From positions 1 through 42,297 of the forward strand of contig JAQWOM010000016.1 in NCBI GenBank assembly GCA_029245865.1: DNA of 42,297 bases, read 5' to 3'. Below are positions 24,078 through 33,782 of the stretch, one piece after another. Within the stretch, counting starts at the first letter, position 1, and the number at the start of each line of letters is the position of its first letter. The position numbers were made by a program, and so were the translations under genes. Under the pieces are notes generated by a model. It worked only from the letters and a program-made list of their open reading frames with translations, was not told the DNA's origin and did not search any database. This DNA is from Planctomycetota bacterium (GTDB lineage: Bacteria; Planctomycetota; B15-G4).

Positions 24078-25745
24078 ATGAATCCCTCCTGCTTCCGAAA
24101 GCTCGGCCCAAGCATCGCTCTCGTTGTTGCGATCTTATCGCCGGCAGCGATTTCTCAGGCTGATGCGCCGATGCCTAATCCGGAGTTCCCGGACAACAAT
24201 CCGCTTCTCCCCGAGCAGGATACGCTCGGAAAATTCCTGTTCTGGGAAGAGCAGATGAGTCACGACAACACGATGTCTTGCGGGACGTGCCACATCCACG
24301 AAAATGGGGGCAGCGATCCTCGCTCCAATGTGGCGACGCATCCGGGACCGGACAATGTCTTCGGAACAGATGACGACATCAACGCTTCGCCTGGCGTGCG
24401 ACTGATTGATTTTTCGACGAACACCCTTCTCACTTCGGGTGCGCATGGAAGCGCCCCCCAGTCGACGGACCGGAAGTCTCCTCCGACGGTCAACGCAGGC
24501 TTATTTACGGAAGTCTTCTGGGATGGTCGCGCCGGGCAGGTGTTCACCGACCCGCAGACGGGCTTGGTCGAGATTGCTTATGGCGGCGCTCTCGAGAGCC
24601 AAGCTGTCGGCCCACCTTTGTCGGATGTTGAGATGTCCGCTGGCGGCCGCACCTGGGATGACGTCGTTGCCAAGCTTGCCGTTGTGACGCCGATGGCACT
24701 GGCGGAAGACATCCCGGTTGAGATGCAGGATTTCATGTCGGCCAACCCGACCTATGGCGACATGTTTGAAGCGGTGTACGGCACCCCGGAAATCACGTCC
24801 AAGAGGGTGGCCTTTGCGATCGCCAACTACGAACGGACACTTGTGTCCGATGGCTCGCCCCTCGACGATTTCCTCAAGGGAGTGACTCCCGATCTGGGGC
24901 CGTTCCAGGCAGGTTTCGATCTGTTCCAGGGAAGCGCTAACTGTGCGGCGTGCCACGTGATGCCGAGGACCATGGATGATGATTTCCACAACCTCGCAGT
25001 TCGTCCGGATGCGGAAGATATGGGCCGCATGAATCACACGGGCGATCCTCTTGACATCGCCAAGTTCAAGACGCCCATGGTTCGCAATGCCGCTCTGCGT
25101 GTTCCGCTCATGCACAACGGATCGATCGACACGATCACGGATCTCATCGAGTTCTACAATGACGGTGGGGGTGACTTTAACGAGGGCAACCTCGATCCAA
25201 ACATCGTGCCCCTGAGTCTCACAGATCAGGAAAAGCAGGACCTGATCGACTTCATTGAGGTTGGCATGACGGACAGCCGGTTGGTCAACAATGTTCACCC
25301 ATTTACGCGGCCGACGCTTCGAAGCGAACTCGCGCCTTTGAATGTGAACTATGGTGTTGCCAGCATGAACGGTTCGGGAGGGTTTGCGAGCATCTACACC
25401 AATGGTCCCGCCAACCGTGGCAATGAGAACTTCGTGATCGGCCTTGCCGATGCGGGCGGAGGTCTGCCAGCTCAGTTAATGCTGTCCTTCGTTCAGGATC
25501 TGAGTGGGGCTCCCTATCCGGATCCGCGTTACGACGTCAACATCAACATTGGCGTGGGAGCTTTGTTTCTCAAGTTTCCAACGGTGACCAGCGCCGGCGG
25601 CCAGGCGAGCTTCAACCTGCCCATTCCCGGGGATGCGATCCTTGCGGGTTTCGAGTTCTACGGACAGTGGTTCGTTGCTGATGTTGCGTCACCTTTGCTG
25701 GGCGACATTTTTGGCACGGACGGACTGAAGATCCAGATCCTCTGA
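24078..25745 (+). CDS. Exported di-heme cytochrome c peroxidase (CcpA/MauG family)
   Basis: A 555-residue exported protein. A signal peptide (about 1-30) precedes two c-type heme sites, CGTCH at 68-72 and CAACH at 289-293, the standard layout of bacterial di-heme peroxidases that reduce hydrogen peroxide in the periplasm with electrons from small cytochromes. The peroxidase part ends near residue 400 (LTDQEKQDLIDFIEVGMTD). A C-terminal extension of about 130 residues contains repeated glycine/phenylalanine segments and ends DIFGTDGLKIQIL; I do not recognise it as an enzyme, and it resembles the beta-rich tails that follow some planctomycete and myxobacterial secreted proteins. The signal peptide and the TTGACA promoter support this start. 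MauG-like oxidation of another substrate is an alternative. Confidence 0.85.
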   Translation: MNPSCFRKLGPSIALVVAILSPAAISQADAPMPNPEFPDNNPLLPEQDTLGKFLFWEEQMSHDNTMSCGTCHIHENGGSDPRSNVATHPGPDNVFGTDDDINASPGVRLIDFSTNTLLTSGAHGSAPQSTDRKSPPTVNAGLFTEVFWDGRAGQVFTDPQTGLVEIAYGGALESQAVGPPLSDVEMSAGGRTWDDVVAKLAVVTPMALAEDIPVEMQDFMSANPTYGDMFEAVYGTPEITSKRVAFAIANYERTLVSDGSPLDDFLKGVTPDLGPFQAGFDLFQGSANCAACHVMPRTMDDDFHNLAVRPDAEDMGRMNHTGDPLDIAKFKTPMVRNAALRVPLMHNGSIDTITDLIEFYNDGGGDFNEGNLDPNIVPLSLTDQEKQDLIDFIEVGMTDSRLVNNVHPFTRPTLRSELAPLNVNYGVASMNGSGGFASIYTNGPANRGNENFVIGLADAGGGLPAQLMLSFVQDLSGAPYPDPRYDVNINIGVGALFLKFPTVTSAGGQASFNLPIPGDAILAGFEFYGQWFVADVASPLLGDIFGTDGLKIQIL

Positions 25746-25837
25746 TCAGGCCTTTGCCGGGCTTCGGCCTGGTCTTCGACGGGCGTCGCGGCAGCAATCC
25801 GTGACGCCCGTCGTCAATTTCGGGCCACGGGCCCCAG

Positions 25838-27409
25838 TCAGCGCTGGATGCAGGGATCTCCACGCATGCTGTCGGTACGGCCTGCACTGGTCGAGCCGGT
25901 GCCGACATAACCCAGTGCAGAAAGCCGTTTCCGAGCCTGGGCGTCGAGGTTGTCGACGTTCATGGATCCTTCGTGTGCGGGGTCAGCCAAGAAATCTCGT
26001 AAGTGAAAATACAGCGGCTGGAATTCCTCGGGCAGCCCTCGGCCTCCTTCAAGTTGATCGAGTTCAAAGCCCTGGAGGAGATTGGTCTGCTCAAGAGGGT
26101 CGGCGAGCAGGTCATAGGCCTCGATGCAGTCGATGTCGAAGCCCGCTCCGGGGACGGAGTGGTAGGGGCTTTTGCGCGGAAAAACGTGTTGGCGATTCAG
26201 GATCAGCTTGTGTTTCCCGTCGCTCACCGCATAGATCAGGTCTTGCCACTCGATGATCGCATGGTCGACTGTAGGCTCGGCTGCCTCGCCTCGCAGCACG
26301 GGGGCCAATGTGGCTCCCTCCATTTCGGGGGCCTCCGGGAGGCCCAGTAGGTCGAGAACTGTCGGCGCGATGTCGATGTTCCGCACAACACCCGAAACGC
26401 GCAGTCCGCGCTGTAGCTCGGGTCCAGAGATGATGAGGGGTATGCGTACCACGCCATCGTAGATAGATGCCCCGTGATAGAAGTACCGGTTGTGATCGTA
26501 GAGCTCTTCGCCGTGATCTGATGTGAACACAACGTAGGTGTTCTCGAGTTCTCCCATCTCTTCAAGCTGGTCAAGAATGCGGGAAAGCCGGTCATCCGTT
26601 GCGCGTATGGCCCCGTCATACAGGCCTTCGATGCGCTTCAATTCCTGCTCGGATGGTTCGGGAGACCTGCCCAAGGTGATGTTTGCGAGATACTGCTCAA
26701 GGGCCATCGCCGAGTTGGGACCGGGGGCACGGATTGGGTCGGGCAACTCGGGAGTCTTGCCGAACCGACCGATGTAGCCTTGTGGGGGGTTGTAGGGTTT
26801 GTGAATGTCGTAAAAATGTGTCCACACGGCGAACGGTTTGTCTTTGTCGACAAAATCGAGATAGGACTTGGTTGCCCGTTCGACCCGATTGTCCCATTCG
26901 ACTTGCAGCCGACTTTCATCATTGTGCGTGAAGCTTCCTCGTGACCCGCCGTAGCCATCTGCGGCAACATCAGCTCCGCGAGCGACCCATCCGTCCACCG
27001 GATGTTGAACGACAAAGTTCGAGATGAAGACGCCGGTCTGGTATCCGGCCGCATCGAGGCGTTCGAAAAGCGTTGTGTATTCAGGAGAGAGCGGGAACCC
27101 GTTCTCGCGGAGTCCGGTGGTCGCCGGGTAGAGACCTGTCAGCATCGAGGCCAGAGATGGGTGAGTCTGACCGCGGGGAGCGTAGGCCGTTTCGAACAGG
27201 ACGCCTTCGGCTCCCAATGCATCGGCGCGGGGAGAGGGACTCGTGTCCCAGTCGGCATTGCCATAAGCGCCGAGGCGATCTGCCCGGAGGGTGTCCCAAC
27301 TCACCAGAAGCAGATTGACGTCTTTGGGAGGAGTGGGGTCGCCACAGCTGCCCACGATGAGCAGGGCCAGCCCAAGTCCGAGTCGAGAAAGCATGCGGCG
27401 ATTCCGCAT
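25838..27409 (-). CDS. Sulfatase-superfamily lipoprotein with threonine at the nucleophile position
   Basis: A 523-residue alkaline-phosphatase-fold protein (PF00884 type). A signal peptide ends at a lipobox-like V-G-S-C, so Cys22 is the probable lipid anchor. The metal-binding start is LLLVSWDTLRADRLGAYG (33-50). In true sulfatases the next motif is C/S-x-P-S-R, whose Cys or Ser is turned into formylglycine. Here it reads T82-H-P-S-L, so formylglycine cannot form at this site. Other landmarks, TSDHGEEL and the YHGASIYDGVVRIPLII stretch, are intact. A threonine nucleophile is usual in related phosphoesterases and phosphotransferases. I therefore call it a hydrolase or transferase of this fold, substrate unknown. 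ATG 27409 has GGAG at proper spacing; the frame stays open to 27505. Confidence 0.75.
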   Translation of the reverse strand: MRNRRMLSRLGLGLALLIVGSCGDPTPPKDVNLLLVSWDTLRADRLGAYGNADWDTSPSPRADALGAEGVLFETAYAPRGQTHPSLASMLTGLYPATTGLRENGFPLSPEYTTLFERLDAAGYQTGVFISNFVVQHPVDGWVARGADVAADGYGGSRGSFTHNDESRLQVEWDNRVERATKSYLDFVDKDKPFAVWTHFYDIHKPYNPPQGYIGRFGKTPELPDPIRAPGPNSAMALEQYLANITLGRSPEPSEQELKRIEGLYDGAIRATDDRLSRILDQLEEMGELENTYVVFTSDHGEELYDHNRYFYHGASIYDGVVRIPLIISGPELQRGLRVSGVVRNIDIAPTVLDLLGLPEAPEMEGATLAPVLRGEAAEPTVDHAIIEWQDLIYAVSDGKHKLILNRQHVFPRKSPYHSVPGAGFDIDCIEAYDLLADPLEQTNLLQGFELDQLEGGRGLPEEFQPLYFHLRDFLADPAHEGSMNVDNLDAQARKRLSALGYVGTGSTSAGRTDSMRGDPCIQR

Positions 27410-27462
27410 GTGGACTCCAGCGGGAGCATGCCGGCGTTCGTACAAGACCAACCCCTTTGGCT

Positions 27463-30400
27463 TCAAAAGATGAGTGACCATGCTGTTAAGACGTTTTGAG
27501 TCCAAAACTGTGAGTATGCGGCGAGTGCACGTGTCGTCTCGCGATTGGGCTCCATGACACGGCCGTTGTTGTTCACGTTCAGATCGATGAGGAAAAGCCT
27601 TTCGGGGTCGACTTCCACGGCCGCCAGCTTCGAGGCGGTCTTGTGTTCGAACGCCTTGTAACCCCCGAGGCCATCCCAGGTGCTTTCAATGGTGCTGCCA
27701 TCTGCAAAACGAGCTTCGATGACCACAGGGGCCTCGATATCACCCAGTTGGCGAACGACATAGCGACTCAACCACTGACCCGAAGCCCCGTTCTTGGTTT
27801 CCGGTGTAGGTGTGCTTGCCACTGCTCGATCTCCAGAGGCCCCCCATGTTGATCCTGGGTAGGGAGTGGTGAACAGATAGTCCCAGGCGGCTTGGAGCAA
27901 GGGGCCCTCCTCGCGGGAGTCTCTTGTGGTGCCTTCTTTCTCAATCGCTTGCCAGGTCACCGGGTCTCCTGGGCGACGCTGAGCACTGTATCCCTCCAGG
28001 TCCCGAATGCGCGTGGACTGCACCTCTTCGACGGTCCAGTCCACAGTTCCGGAAGTGTCAATGAACTGGCGGAGAAGTTCATCGTGACGTCCTCCTGTGA
28101 GTTCGTGCACGACCTGCAGAAAATCTTCTCCCGTGGGATGCTTAAAGGCGAAGCGTTGGACGTAGGTTTTCATGATCTTGTCCATCGTCTCGGTGCCGAC
28201 GTGCCGTTCCAAGGTCTCCAGGACAAGCGCTGTTTTTCGGTAAACGAGGCCGCCGTATCCGGTGGTGAAATCGCGGGAGGGCGCTTTCAAAGGCCGAGCA
28301 TCCGCGACCGGGCGATAACTCGATTTCCACCACGCAGGCCGATTCGCGCTCATATCGGGCAGCCTGAGGTTGTTGATGTTTGGAACCGTGTAACCCAGCA
28401 GGGAGGCGCGTTGAGCTGGCTTGGAGGGGGGCGTGTTCTGGAAAGGGCTGGTCTTCCAGCCGATGGCCGATTGCAGGGACAACTCCGAAGAGGTGAGCGG
28501 GATCTCTCCACGGATGCTGCCGTTGAATGCATCTCGGACCAGCTTTCGATCCAGGAAAGTCAGGAAGTCGGTCTGCCCTCGATCTGGCCAGTGCTCCTCG
28601 ATGAGCTTGGTCGTTCCCCACGTGTTGATTCCTTCGTCGAGCCAGGCTTCCTCGACTTCGTCGGAGGCAAGGATGCCGTACCAGTACTGATGGCCAAACT
28701 CGTGTGCTGTGACATTCGCGGGAGCTTCTGTGAGGTTGACGAACCACTCCAGATGATTTGGGAACTGCTGGCTGATGGTGAACAGCATGGGGTATTCCAT
28801 GCCGCCCCCCTGGCTGTGTGGTAGCCCGTCGATGACGATGCGTGAGTAAGGATAGGGCATCCACCATTCACTGGCTGCACGGAGACACGTCCGCATCACC
28901 GAAAGCACTTGCTCTGCCTTGGGTTCAGCGTAAGGCTGGCACAGGTAAACGATGTCCACGGAGCGACCAGAAACTGGATCTTGGAAGGTCGATTCGTATC
29001 GGACAAAGGATGTGTCTGCGCAAAAGGCGAAGTCATGAACATCCTGGGCCGTGTACCGGCGTTTGACGGAACCTTTTTCGCCTGACTCCTCCGGGCCGGG
29101 CTCTCCCGTGGCCTCGAGGATGACGGTTTCTCCGTCCAAGGTGGCCGGGTAGTGGAACGTGACGTCGTAGGATCCGAAGTCTGCGAAGAACTCACCCATT
29201 CGATAGAACGGCCGATTTTTCCAGCCGTTCTCATCGTGTGCGCAAAACTTTGGATACCACTGCATCCCGTCAACATGGTTGCCGACCTGCCCCATGCGCG
29301 CGATGACATCTGGAAAACGTGTTTCGAAGTCGATCACGAGTTCCATGCTGCCACCTGGTGGCACAGGGCTTTCAAGCGAGACTTTCATGAGCGTGTCGTC
29401 TATCGAAGTCTTGTCTGCGAGATCTTCTCCAGCCGCTGTTTTCACGGAGCGAATCTCAAGATATCCACCGAGTTCCTCTCCGCGCTCCCGGACGGCTTGC
29501 TCTCGATTGCCCTGAACCCATGTGGTGTGCGTGTTGCTGAATGCCGAGGCATAGAGATGCAGCCACAACTCACTTACAGGGTTTGACGTCTTGTTGATAA
29601 AGGTCGCATGTTCGGTGCCGCTCACAGCACGCCCTTCGATGTCTACAGAGACGTCCATGACATAAGAATTGCGTTGGTCAGAGAGCGCCTTGGCTGTCGG
29701 TGCGACCTCCGTTGCCGAGGTGGCTTTCGCGCTTTGAGGTTCAACTTGGCCGGCGAAAGAGAGCAGCAAAAACACACCCACCATTCCGGTTTGAGAGGCG
29801 CCGGTCGAAGGGGTGGGCGCTTCACCTGCTGTCCCATTTCGGGCCAAGTTGATTGACTCGCCGCCCGTTGCCGTTGCACGTGGCGCCACGATGACCCACA
29901 GGCGCGCGTCGACGGCCATGCGATAGATCAGTGCAGCGATCAGGAGCATCTGAGACACCTGCATGACGAGCACGAGGCGCCATTCCAGGCGCAGACCGGG
30001 AATGATTTCCCAGCCAGCCATCACAGCTTCGGTTCCCCACTTGTAGATCAGGAAGGCGACAACGATTGGCCACAGAGAGAGGATGCGGCCGAGCCCGATG
30101 GAAGGCAGATGCCGGGTCACTGCGGTGAGCGCTCTGAACCAACTCAGAACCACAAATCGTTCCTGGAGCAGCACGACTCGCAGTCGTGCGAAGCGACTCG
30201 CTGTCGTGGCGATGCCTAAGAGTGCAAGCATGAACAGCGTCTTGAGCGTCATGCTCCAGCCAAGGAAGCTTGCACTGCTGTTGTTCTGATCTGCTCGCAG
30301 TGTCGTCACAAAAATAGAGAGCTGATCGTTGACCCAACTCAATGCGAGCCAGGCAAGCAGCGACATGCCCAGCAACCAGACAAAGCGATGTGCGTAGCGC

Positions 30401-30759
30401 GCGCACGACGACAGGAATCCATCAAATCGCTTTTTGTCTGCAACCCTTGCGAGTGCGCCGGCAGAAAGAATTGTCCAGAGGATGATCCAGCAGAAGACGC
30501 TCCGACTCAAAAGATGAGACGTTTGTCCTACGGGATCGCTCTCACTTGTCCAGAAGTCGACGAAGGATTCATTGTCAAAAACTTGCAGAAGTTCTGACGC
30601 CATCGGACTGTGTGCGTAAGTGTTCATCACACCCGTGCGCACCGGCGATGAGATAATCCATGCAGCCGAGGCCGTGACGACCCACAGGATTAGAATGATT
30701 CGCCAGCAGGCGATCGTTGTGCCCACGGCGCCGCACAGGGCGGCGAATACTGTCTTCAT
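27463..30759 (-). CDS. Membrane-fused M1-family aminopeptidase
   Basis: A 1098-residue protein. The first 330 residues contain about seven hydrophobic segments, resembling the membrane part of ABC-2-type transporters or related permeases, and end in a linker. From about residue 360 follows an M1 gluzincin: the beta-sandwich domain, a GGMEYP version of the GAMEN motif, and HEFGHQYWYGILASDEVEEAWLDE, giving zinc ligands H686, H690 and E709 with E687 as the catalytic base (HExxH-18-E). The C-terminal part has HPTGEDFLQVV typical of M1. Such membrane-fused forms are known in several bacteria. The peptidase domain probably faces the periplasm. The start overlaps the stop of the LON-domain gene (ATGA). 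Confidence 0.8.
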   Translation of the reverse strand: MKTVFAALCGAVGTTIACWRIILILWVVTASAAWIISSPVRTGVMNTYAHSPMASELLQVFDNESFVDFWTSESDPVGQTSHLLSRSVFCWIILWTILSAGALARVADKKRFDGFLSSCARYAHRFVWLLGMSLLAWLALSWVNDQLSIFVTTLRADQNNSSASFLGWSMTLKTLFMLALLGIATTASRFARLRVVLLQERFVVLSWFRALTAVTRHLPSIGLGRILSLWPIVVAFLIYKWGTEAVMAGWEIIPGLRLEWRLVLVMQVSQMLLIAALIYRMAVDARLWVIVAPRATATGGESINLARNGTAGEAPTPSTGASQTGMVGVFLLLSFAGQVEPQSAKATSATEVAPTAKALSDQRNSYVMDVSVDIEGRAVSGTEHATFINKTSNPVSELWLHLYASAFSNTHTTWVQGNREQAVRERGEELGGYLEIRSVKTAAGEDLADKTSIDDTLMKVSLESPVPPGGSMELVIDFETRFPDVIARMGQVGNHVDGMQWYPKFCAHDENGWKNRPFYRMGEFFADFGSYDVTFHYPATLDGETVILEATGEPGPEESGEKGSVKRRYTAQDVHDFAFCADTSFVRYESTFQDPVSGRSVDIVYLCQPYAEPKAEQVLSVMRTCLRAASEWWMPYPYSRIVIDGLPHSQGGGMEYPMLFTISQQFPNHLEWFVNLTEAPANVTAHEFGHQYWYGILASDEVEEAWLDEGINTWGTTKLIEEHWPDRGQTDFLTFLDRKLVRDAFNGSIRGEIPLTSSELSLQSAIGWKTSPFQNTPPSKPAQRASLLGYTVPNINNLRLPDMSANRPAWWKSSYRPVADARPLKAPSRDFTTGYGGLVYRKTALVLETLERHVGTETMDKIMKTYVQRFAFKHPTGEDFLQVVHELTGGRHDELLRQFIDTSGTVDWTVEEVQSTRIRDLEGYSAQRRPGDPVTWQAIEKEGTTRDSREEGPLLQAAWDYLFTTPYPGSTWGASGDRAVASTPTPETKNGASGQWLSRYVVRQLGDIEAPVVIEARFADGSTIESTWDGLGGYKAFEHKTASKLAAVEVDPERLFLIDLNVNNNGRVMEPNRETTRALAAYSQFWTQNVLTAWSLIF

Positions 30760-31430
30760 CGAGAAGTGTCCTTGGCGTCCGGCAGAGAGAGCGAGAAGTC
30801 TTGGAGCGAGGGGATCAGATCGATGAGTCGCTGCCCATGGCGGGGGTCTTCCAGTAGGTTGAGCAGCAATTCCACGCGAGCTTCGCTGCTGAATGCCTGC
30901 ATCATGGCGATGCGTTGTGATGCCGCGAGGCGAAGCGAACTTGCGATGCGGTCTGCCAGCGTGCCGACATCAAAACGCGCCGTGACATCAAAAACGATTG
31001 GCTGATCCATATGACTTGCCAGGCCATTCAGCAGTTGGCGGCGAAGCCGAAAAGTGACGGCAGGGTGATCATCCGTCGTGATCGGTTGACGGTCGAAACG
31101 CACGGTGCGAAACGGAGCACTCGGAAGTTCTTGGGTGATACGGCCGCGTCCGATGCCATGCAGCACAATGTCTGATGTCCCGTCGTCATTCTGCTCATCT
31201 CGAAGGAGTTGGCCGAGGCCGACGATGTCGGAGATGAGCGGACGTCCTTCGACGTCGTGGGTGTTGCCTGGGTGGAGAGTTCCGATGGCGATCAGTTGGT
31301 CGCCATCGCGCACGGCCTGCATCATGGCTCTGTAGCGGGGCTCAAAGATGTGAAGCGGCAGCAATTCGCCCGGAAGGATCGCGCCCTTTGGGAGAGGGAA
31401 GAGCGGAGCTTTCTCGATTTCTTGTGCCAC
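30756..31430 (-). CDS. LON N-terminal-domain protein
   Basis: A 224-residue protein built only of the substrate-recognition (LON-N) domain without protease or ATPase parts. FPLPKGAILPGELLPLHIFEPRYRAMM is the signature of stand-alone LON peptidase N-terminal proteins. The C-terminal half is a helix bundle with LRLAASQRIAMMQAFS. Their role is not established; a guide for proteolysis or peptide binding is a guess from Lon. I chose GTG 31430, matching the usual N-terminus and length (about 200-225); the frame is open to 31586 but would overlap nth and add a low-complexity leader. GGAGGC lies almost adjacent to the GTG, so the start is uncertain. Its stop is coupled to the M1 gene. Confidence 0.75.
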   Translation of the reverse strand: MAQEIEKAPLFPLPKGAILPGELLPLHIFEPRYRAMMQAVRDGDQLIAIGTLHPGNTHDVEGRPLISDIVGLGQLLRDEQNDDGTSDIVLHGIGRGRITQELPSAPFRTVRFDRQPITTDDHPAVTFRLRRQLLNGLASHMDQPIVFDVTARFDVGTLADRIASSLRLAASQRIAMMQAFSSEARVELLLNLLEDPRHGQRLIDLIPSLQDFSLSLPDAKDTSR

Positions 31431-31540
31431 GCCTCCACGATAGCAGGCAAAGCCAGTTCGCCGCAGCAAGCAGAGCCGCTCCTTCGTTGAGAGGCTGTCC
31501 GATGACCCGGCTTCTGCGGTGTGCGTAGGGCAGCCGGCAG

Positions 31541-32236
31541 TCAGGCGTGAATGCCGCGCTTCGGGCAGTCTGCAGCGAGGTAGCATTCCTCGCAGCGAGG
31601 GCTGCGGGCCGGGCAGAGTGTTCGGCCGAGGCGAATGAGGCGGTGGCTGAAAGCGATCCAGTGTTCGTGTGGGACGAGTTCCATGAGATCGCGCTCAACC
31701 TTGACAGGGTCAGTCTCTCGGGTGAATCCGAGGCGAGCGGAGATTCGCTTCACGTGTGTATCCACCACCACTCCGTCGGCGAGTCCGAAGCACTCTCCTC
31801 GGACGACATTGGCCGTTTTTCGAGCGACGCCCGGCAAGAGGAGTAAATGCTCCATATCCCGGGGCACCTCGCTGTTGTGTTCGGACACCAGGCGGGCAGC
31901 CATGCCGATGATGTTCTTTGCTTTGTTGCGGAAAAAACCAGTGCTGTGAATGACTTCTTCCACGTCGGCTTGGTCGGCTGAAGCGAGGTCAGCCGGTGCG
32001 GGCCATCGCGTGAAGAGTTGCGGTGTCACCATGTTGACGCGCACGTCAGTGCACTGAGCCGACAAGATTGTCGCGACCAAGAGCTCGAATTCATTGGCGT
32101 GGTCGAGAGCGCACTTGGGGTGAGGGTCGTGGTGTGCGAGCGATTCGACAACCCGTTGAAGGCGCTCTCGTTCTGCTGGAGGTGGCTTACGCCGTCGCTT
32201 TCTGGCGCGCGTCGCTTTCTTGCGCGCAGGCGTCAT
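31541..32236 (-). CDS. nth: Endonuclease III
   Basis: A 231-residue base-excision repair glycosylase/AP lyase for oxidised pyrimidines. The N-terminal 24 residues are lysine/arginine-rich. The family core has FELLVATILSAQCTDVRVN, the helix-hairpin-helix LPGVARKTANVV with the catalytic lysine, and VVDTHVKR with the catalytic aspartate. The C-terminus carries the four cysteines of the iron-sulfur cluster with standard spacing C-x6-C-x2-C-x5-C (CPARSPRCEECYLAADC). The ATG overlaps the stop of pdxT by ATGA, so the two genes are coupled. It lies in the same minus-strand run as pdxS and pdxT. Confidence 0.96.
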   Translation of the reverse strand: MTPARKKATRARKRRRKPPPAERERLQRVVESLAHHDPHPKCALDHANEFELLVATILSAQCTDVRVNMVTPQLFTRWPAPADLASADQADVEEVIHSTGFFRNKAKNIIGMAARLVSEHNSEVPRDMEHLLLLPGVARKTANVVRGECFGLADGVVVDTHVKRISARLGFTRETDPVKVERDLMELVPHEHWIAFSHRLIRLGRTLCPARSPRCEECYLAADCPKRGIHA

Positions 32237-32805
32237 TCGAGAAGGCTGTCAAGGACAGCCGCCAGCACGCGCGTGTCACTCGACATCTCTGGGTGGAAAG
32301 TCGCGGCCCACACGGGCCCTTGGCGGACCAGAATCGGGTGGCCCTCGTGTTCCACCAGAACATCGACCTCAGGGCCTGTGTTGCGAATGAGTGGTGCGCG
32401 GATGAACACGGCTTCCATCTCGGGGCCGCCGAGTGTGCCAGGCATTACACTCGTGACGAACGAATCGCGTTGTCGCCCATAGCCGTTGCGTTCGATTTCC
32501 ATGTCCAGCACATTCAGCGACTCTTGGGCGGGGCCTGTGACAGCCCTCGCGAGCAAGATGGCACCAGCACAAGTCCCCAACACCGGGCGACCCGAAGTGC
32601 ACGCCTCGCGCAGGGGTTCGAACAGGCCTTCATCGAGCAGCAGCTTGAGCATGGTGCTCGATTCACCGCCGGGGAGCACCAAAGCATCCGCAGTCGACAG
32701 ATCGTTTGCGGTCTTGATGGGTCTGGGTGTGTGGCCCAGCGCGAGGACGGCCTTCGAATGCGCTTCGAAGTCGCCCTGGATGGCGAGGATTCCTACAGAG
32801 GCCAC
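32233..32805 (-). CDS. pdxT: Pyridoxal 5'-phosphate synthase, glutaminase subunit
   Basis: A 190-residue class-I glutamine amidotransferase that frees ammonia from glutamine and feeds it to PdxS. The substrate-binding GGESSTM, the nucleophile motif GTCAGAIL (Cys79) and the catalytic histidine and glutamate in TFHPEMSSD are all present. The start is not ATG: the frame has TTG 32811 and GTG 32805. I prefer GTG 32805, which overlaps the pdxS stop as TAGTG and gives the normal N-terminus ASVGILAIQGDF. Partner of PdxS; the two genes make PLP without deoxyxylulose 5-phosphate. Confidence 0.95.
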   Translation of the reverse strand: MASVGILAIQGDFEAHSKAVLALGHTPRPIKTANDLSTADALVLPGGESSTMLKLLLDEGLFEPLREACTSGRPVLGTCAGAILLARAVTGPAQESLNVLDMEIERNGYGRQRDSFVTSVMPGTLGGPEMEAVFIRAPLIRNTGPEVDVLVEHEGHPILVRQGPVWAATFHPEMSSDTRVLAAVLDSLLE

Positions 32806-33695
32806 TACCAACCGCGTGTCTGCAACATCTCGCTCGGGTCGAGCTTGTCCATGTCCAATCCCGCCATGGGTGCTGCTGCAATGGAGCGTGTCGCATCAAG
32901 CACAAGCGCTGGATCGTTCCAGTGCGTTGTTGCTTTGACGATGGCAGCTGCAAAAACTGGTGGGTCTTCACTCTTGAAGATGCCAGAGCCGACAAAAACT
33001 GCCTGGGCCCCGAGGGACATCATGAGTGCAGCGTCTGCGGGAGTTGCAATACCACCAGCAGCGAAGTTTGGTACGGGCAATTCGCCATTCTGAGCAACCA
33101 TTCGAACCAACTCGTAAGGCGCGCCAAGGTCTCTTGCGGCCGTCATGAGTTCTTCAGCGCCCATCAGGGTGATCTCGCGCATGTCGGTGATGACCTGGCG
33201 CATGTGGCGAACGGCCTCAATGATGTTGCCGGATCCGGCTTCACCCTTGGTGCGAATCATCGCAGCGCCTTCACCGACGCGACGAAGCGCCTCGCCGAGG
33301 TTCCGGCAGCCACACACAAAGGGCACATCGAAAGCATGCTTGTCGATGTGAAATTTGTCGTCCGCTGGCGTGAGCACTTCGGATTCGTCGATGTAGTCGA
33401 CTCCGAGTTCCTGAAGAATTTTGGCTTCCGCGAAATGCCCGATTCGAGCTTTGGCCATGACGGGAATGGACACGGTGCTCATGATCGACTCGATAATGTC
33501 GATACGCGCCATACGTGCGACGCCACCGTCTTTGCGGATATCACTTGGAACCCGCTCGAGGGCCATGACTGCGCAAGCACCGGCCTGCTCTGCGATGGTG
33601 GCCTGCTCGACCGTTGTGACGTCCATGATGACGCCGCCCTTGAGCATCTCAGCGAGGCCGGTCTTCAGACGGAGGGGGGTGTGCTCTTCAGTCAC
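32805..33695 (-). CDS. pdxS: Pyridoxal 5'-phosphate synthase, synthase subunit
   Basis: A 296-residue subunit that makes pyridoxal 5'-phosphate from ribose 5-phosphate, glyceraldehyde 3-phosphate and ammonia; twelve copies form the core with PdxT outside. Typical segments: [41 protein letters not shown], the lysine in [27 protein letters not shown] and [13 protein letters not shown]. Length is standard. I chose GTG 33695 with AGGAG seven bases upstream; a GTG at 33728 is also in frame. This is the first gene of the pdxS-pdxT-nth group on the minus strand. Confidence 0.96.
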   Translation of the reverse strand: MTEEHTPLRLKTGLAEMLKGGVIMDVTTVEQATIAEQAGACAVMALERVPSDIRKDGGVARMARIDIIESIMSTVSIPVMAKARIGHFAEAKILQELGVDYIDESEVLTPADDKFHIDKHAFDVPFVCGCRNLGEALRRVGEGAAMIRTKGEAGSGNIIEAVRHMRQVITDMREITLMGAEELMTAARDLGAPYELVRMVAQNGELPVPNFAAGGIATPADAALMMSLGAQAVFVGSGIFKSEDPPVFAAAIVKATTHWNDPALVLDATRSIAAAPMAGLDMDKLDPSEMLQTRGW

Positions 33696-33754
33696 TTTGT
33701 TCTCCTGCTGGCCACTCCGTTGTTCCACGGGGGCACCTGTGCGAATTCCGAGTC

Positions 33755-33782
33755 ATGGTAGCGCACGCGCTTGCCGTGTCGA
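33755..33782 (-). promoter_or_regulatory. Candidate promoter of pdxST-nth
   Basis: On the minus strand TCGACA (33777-33782, five of six to TTGACA) lies 16 bp before TACCAT (33755-33760). The expected start of transcription, near 33748, gives a leader of about 50 nt to GTG 33695. The rest of the 33729-34000 gap shows no gene. Confidence 0.4.

Noticed and set aside
27892..28824. Long plus-strand frame antisense to the M1 peptidase gene
   Set aside because: The minus-strand frame holds the complete zinc motif and family sequence; the plus frame has no known motif.
32068..33761. Two long plus-strand frames antisense to pdxT and pdxS
   Set aside because: Both minus-strand genes are unmistakable; the plus frames are GC-rich shadows.
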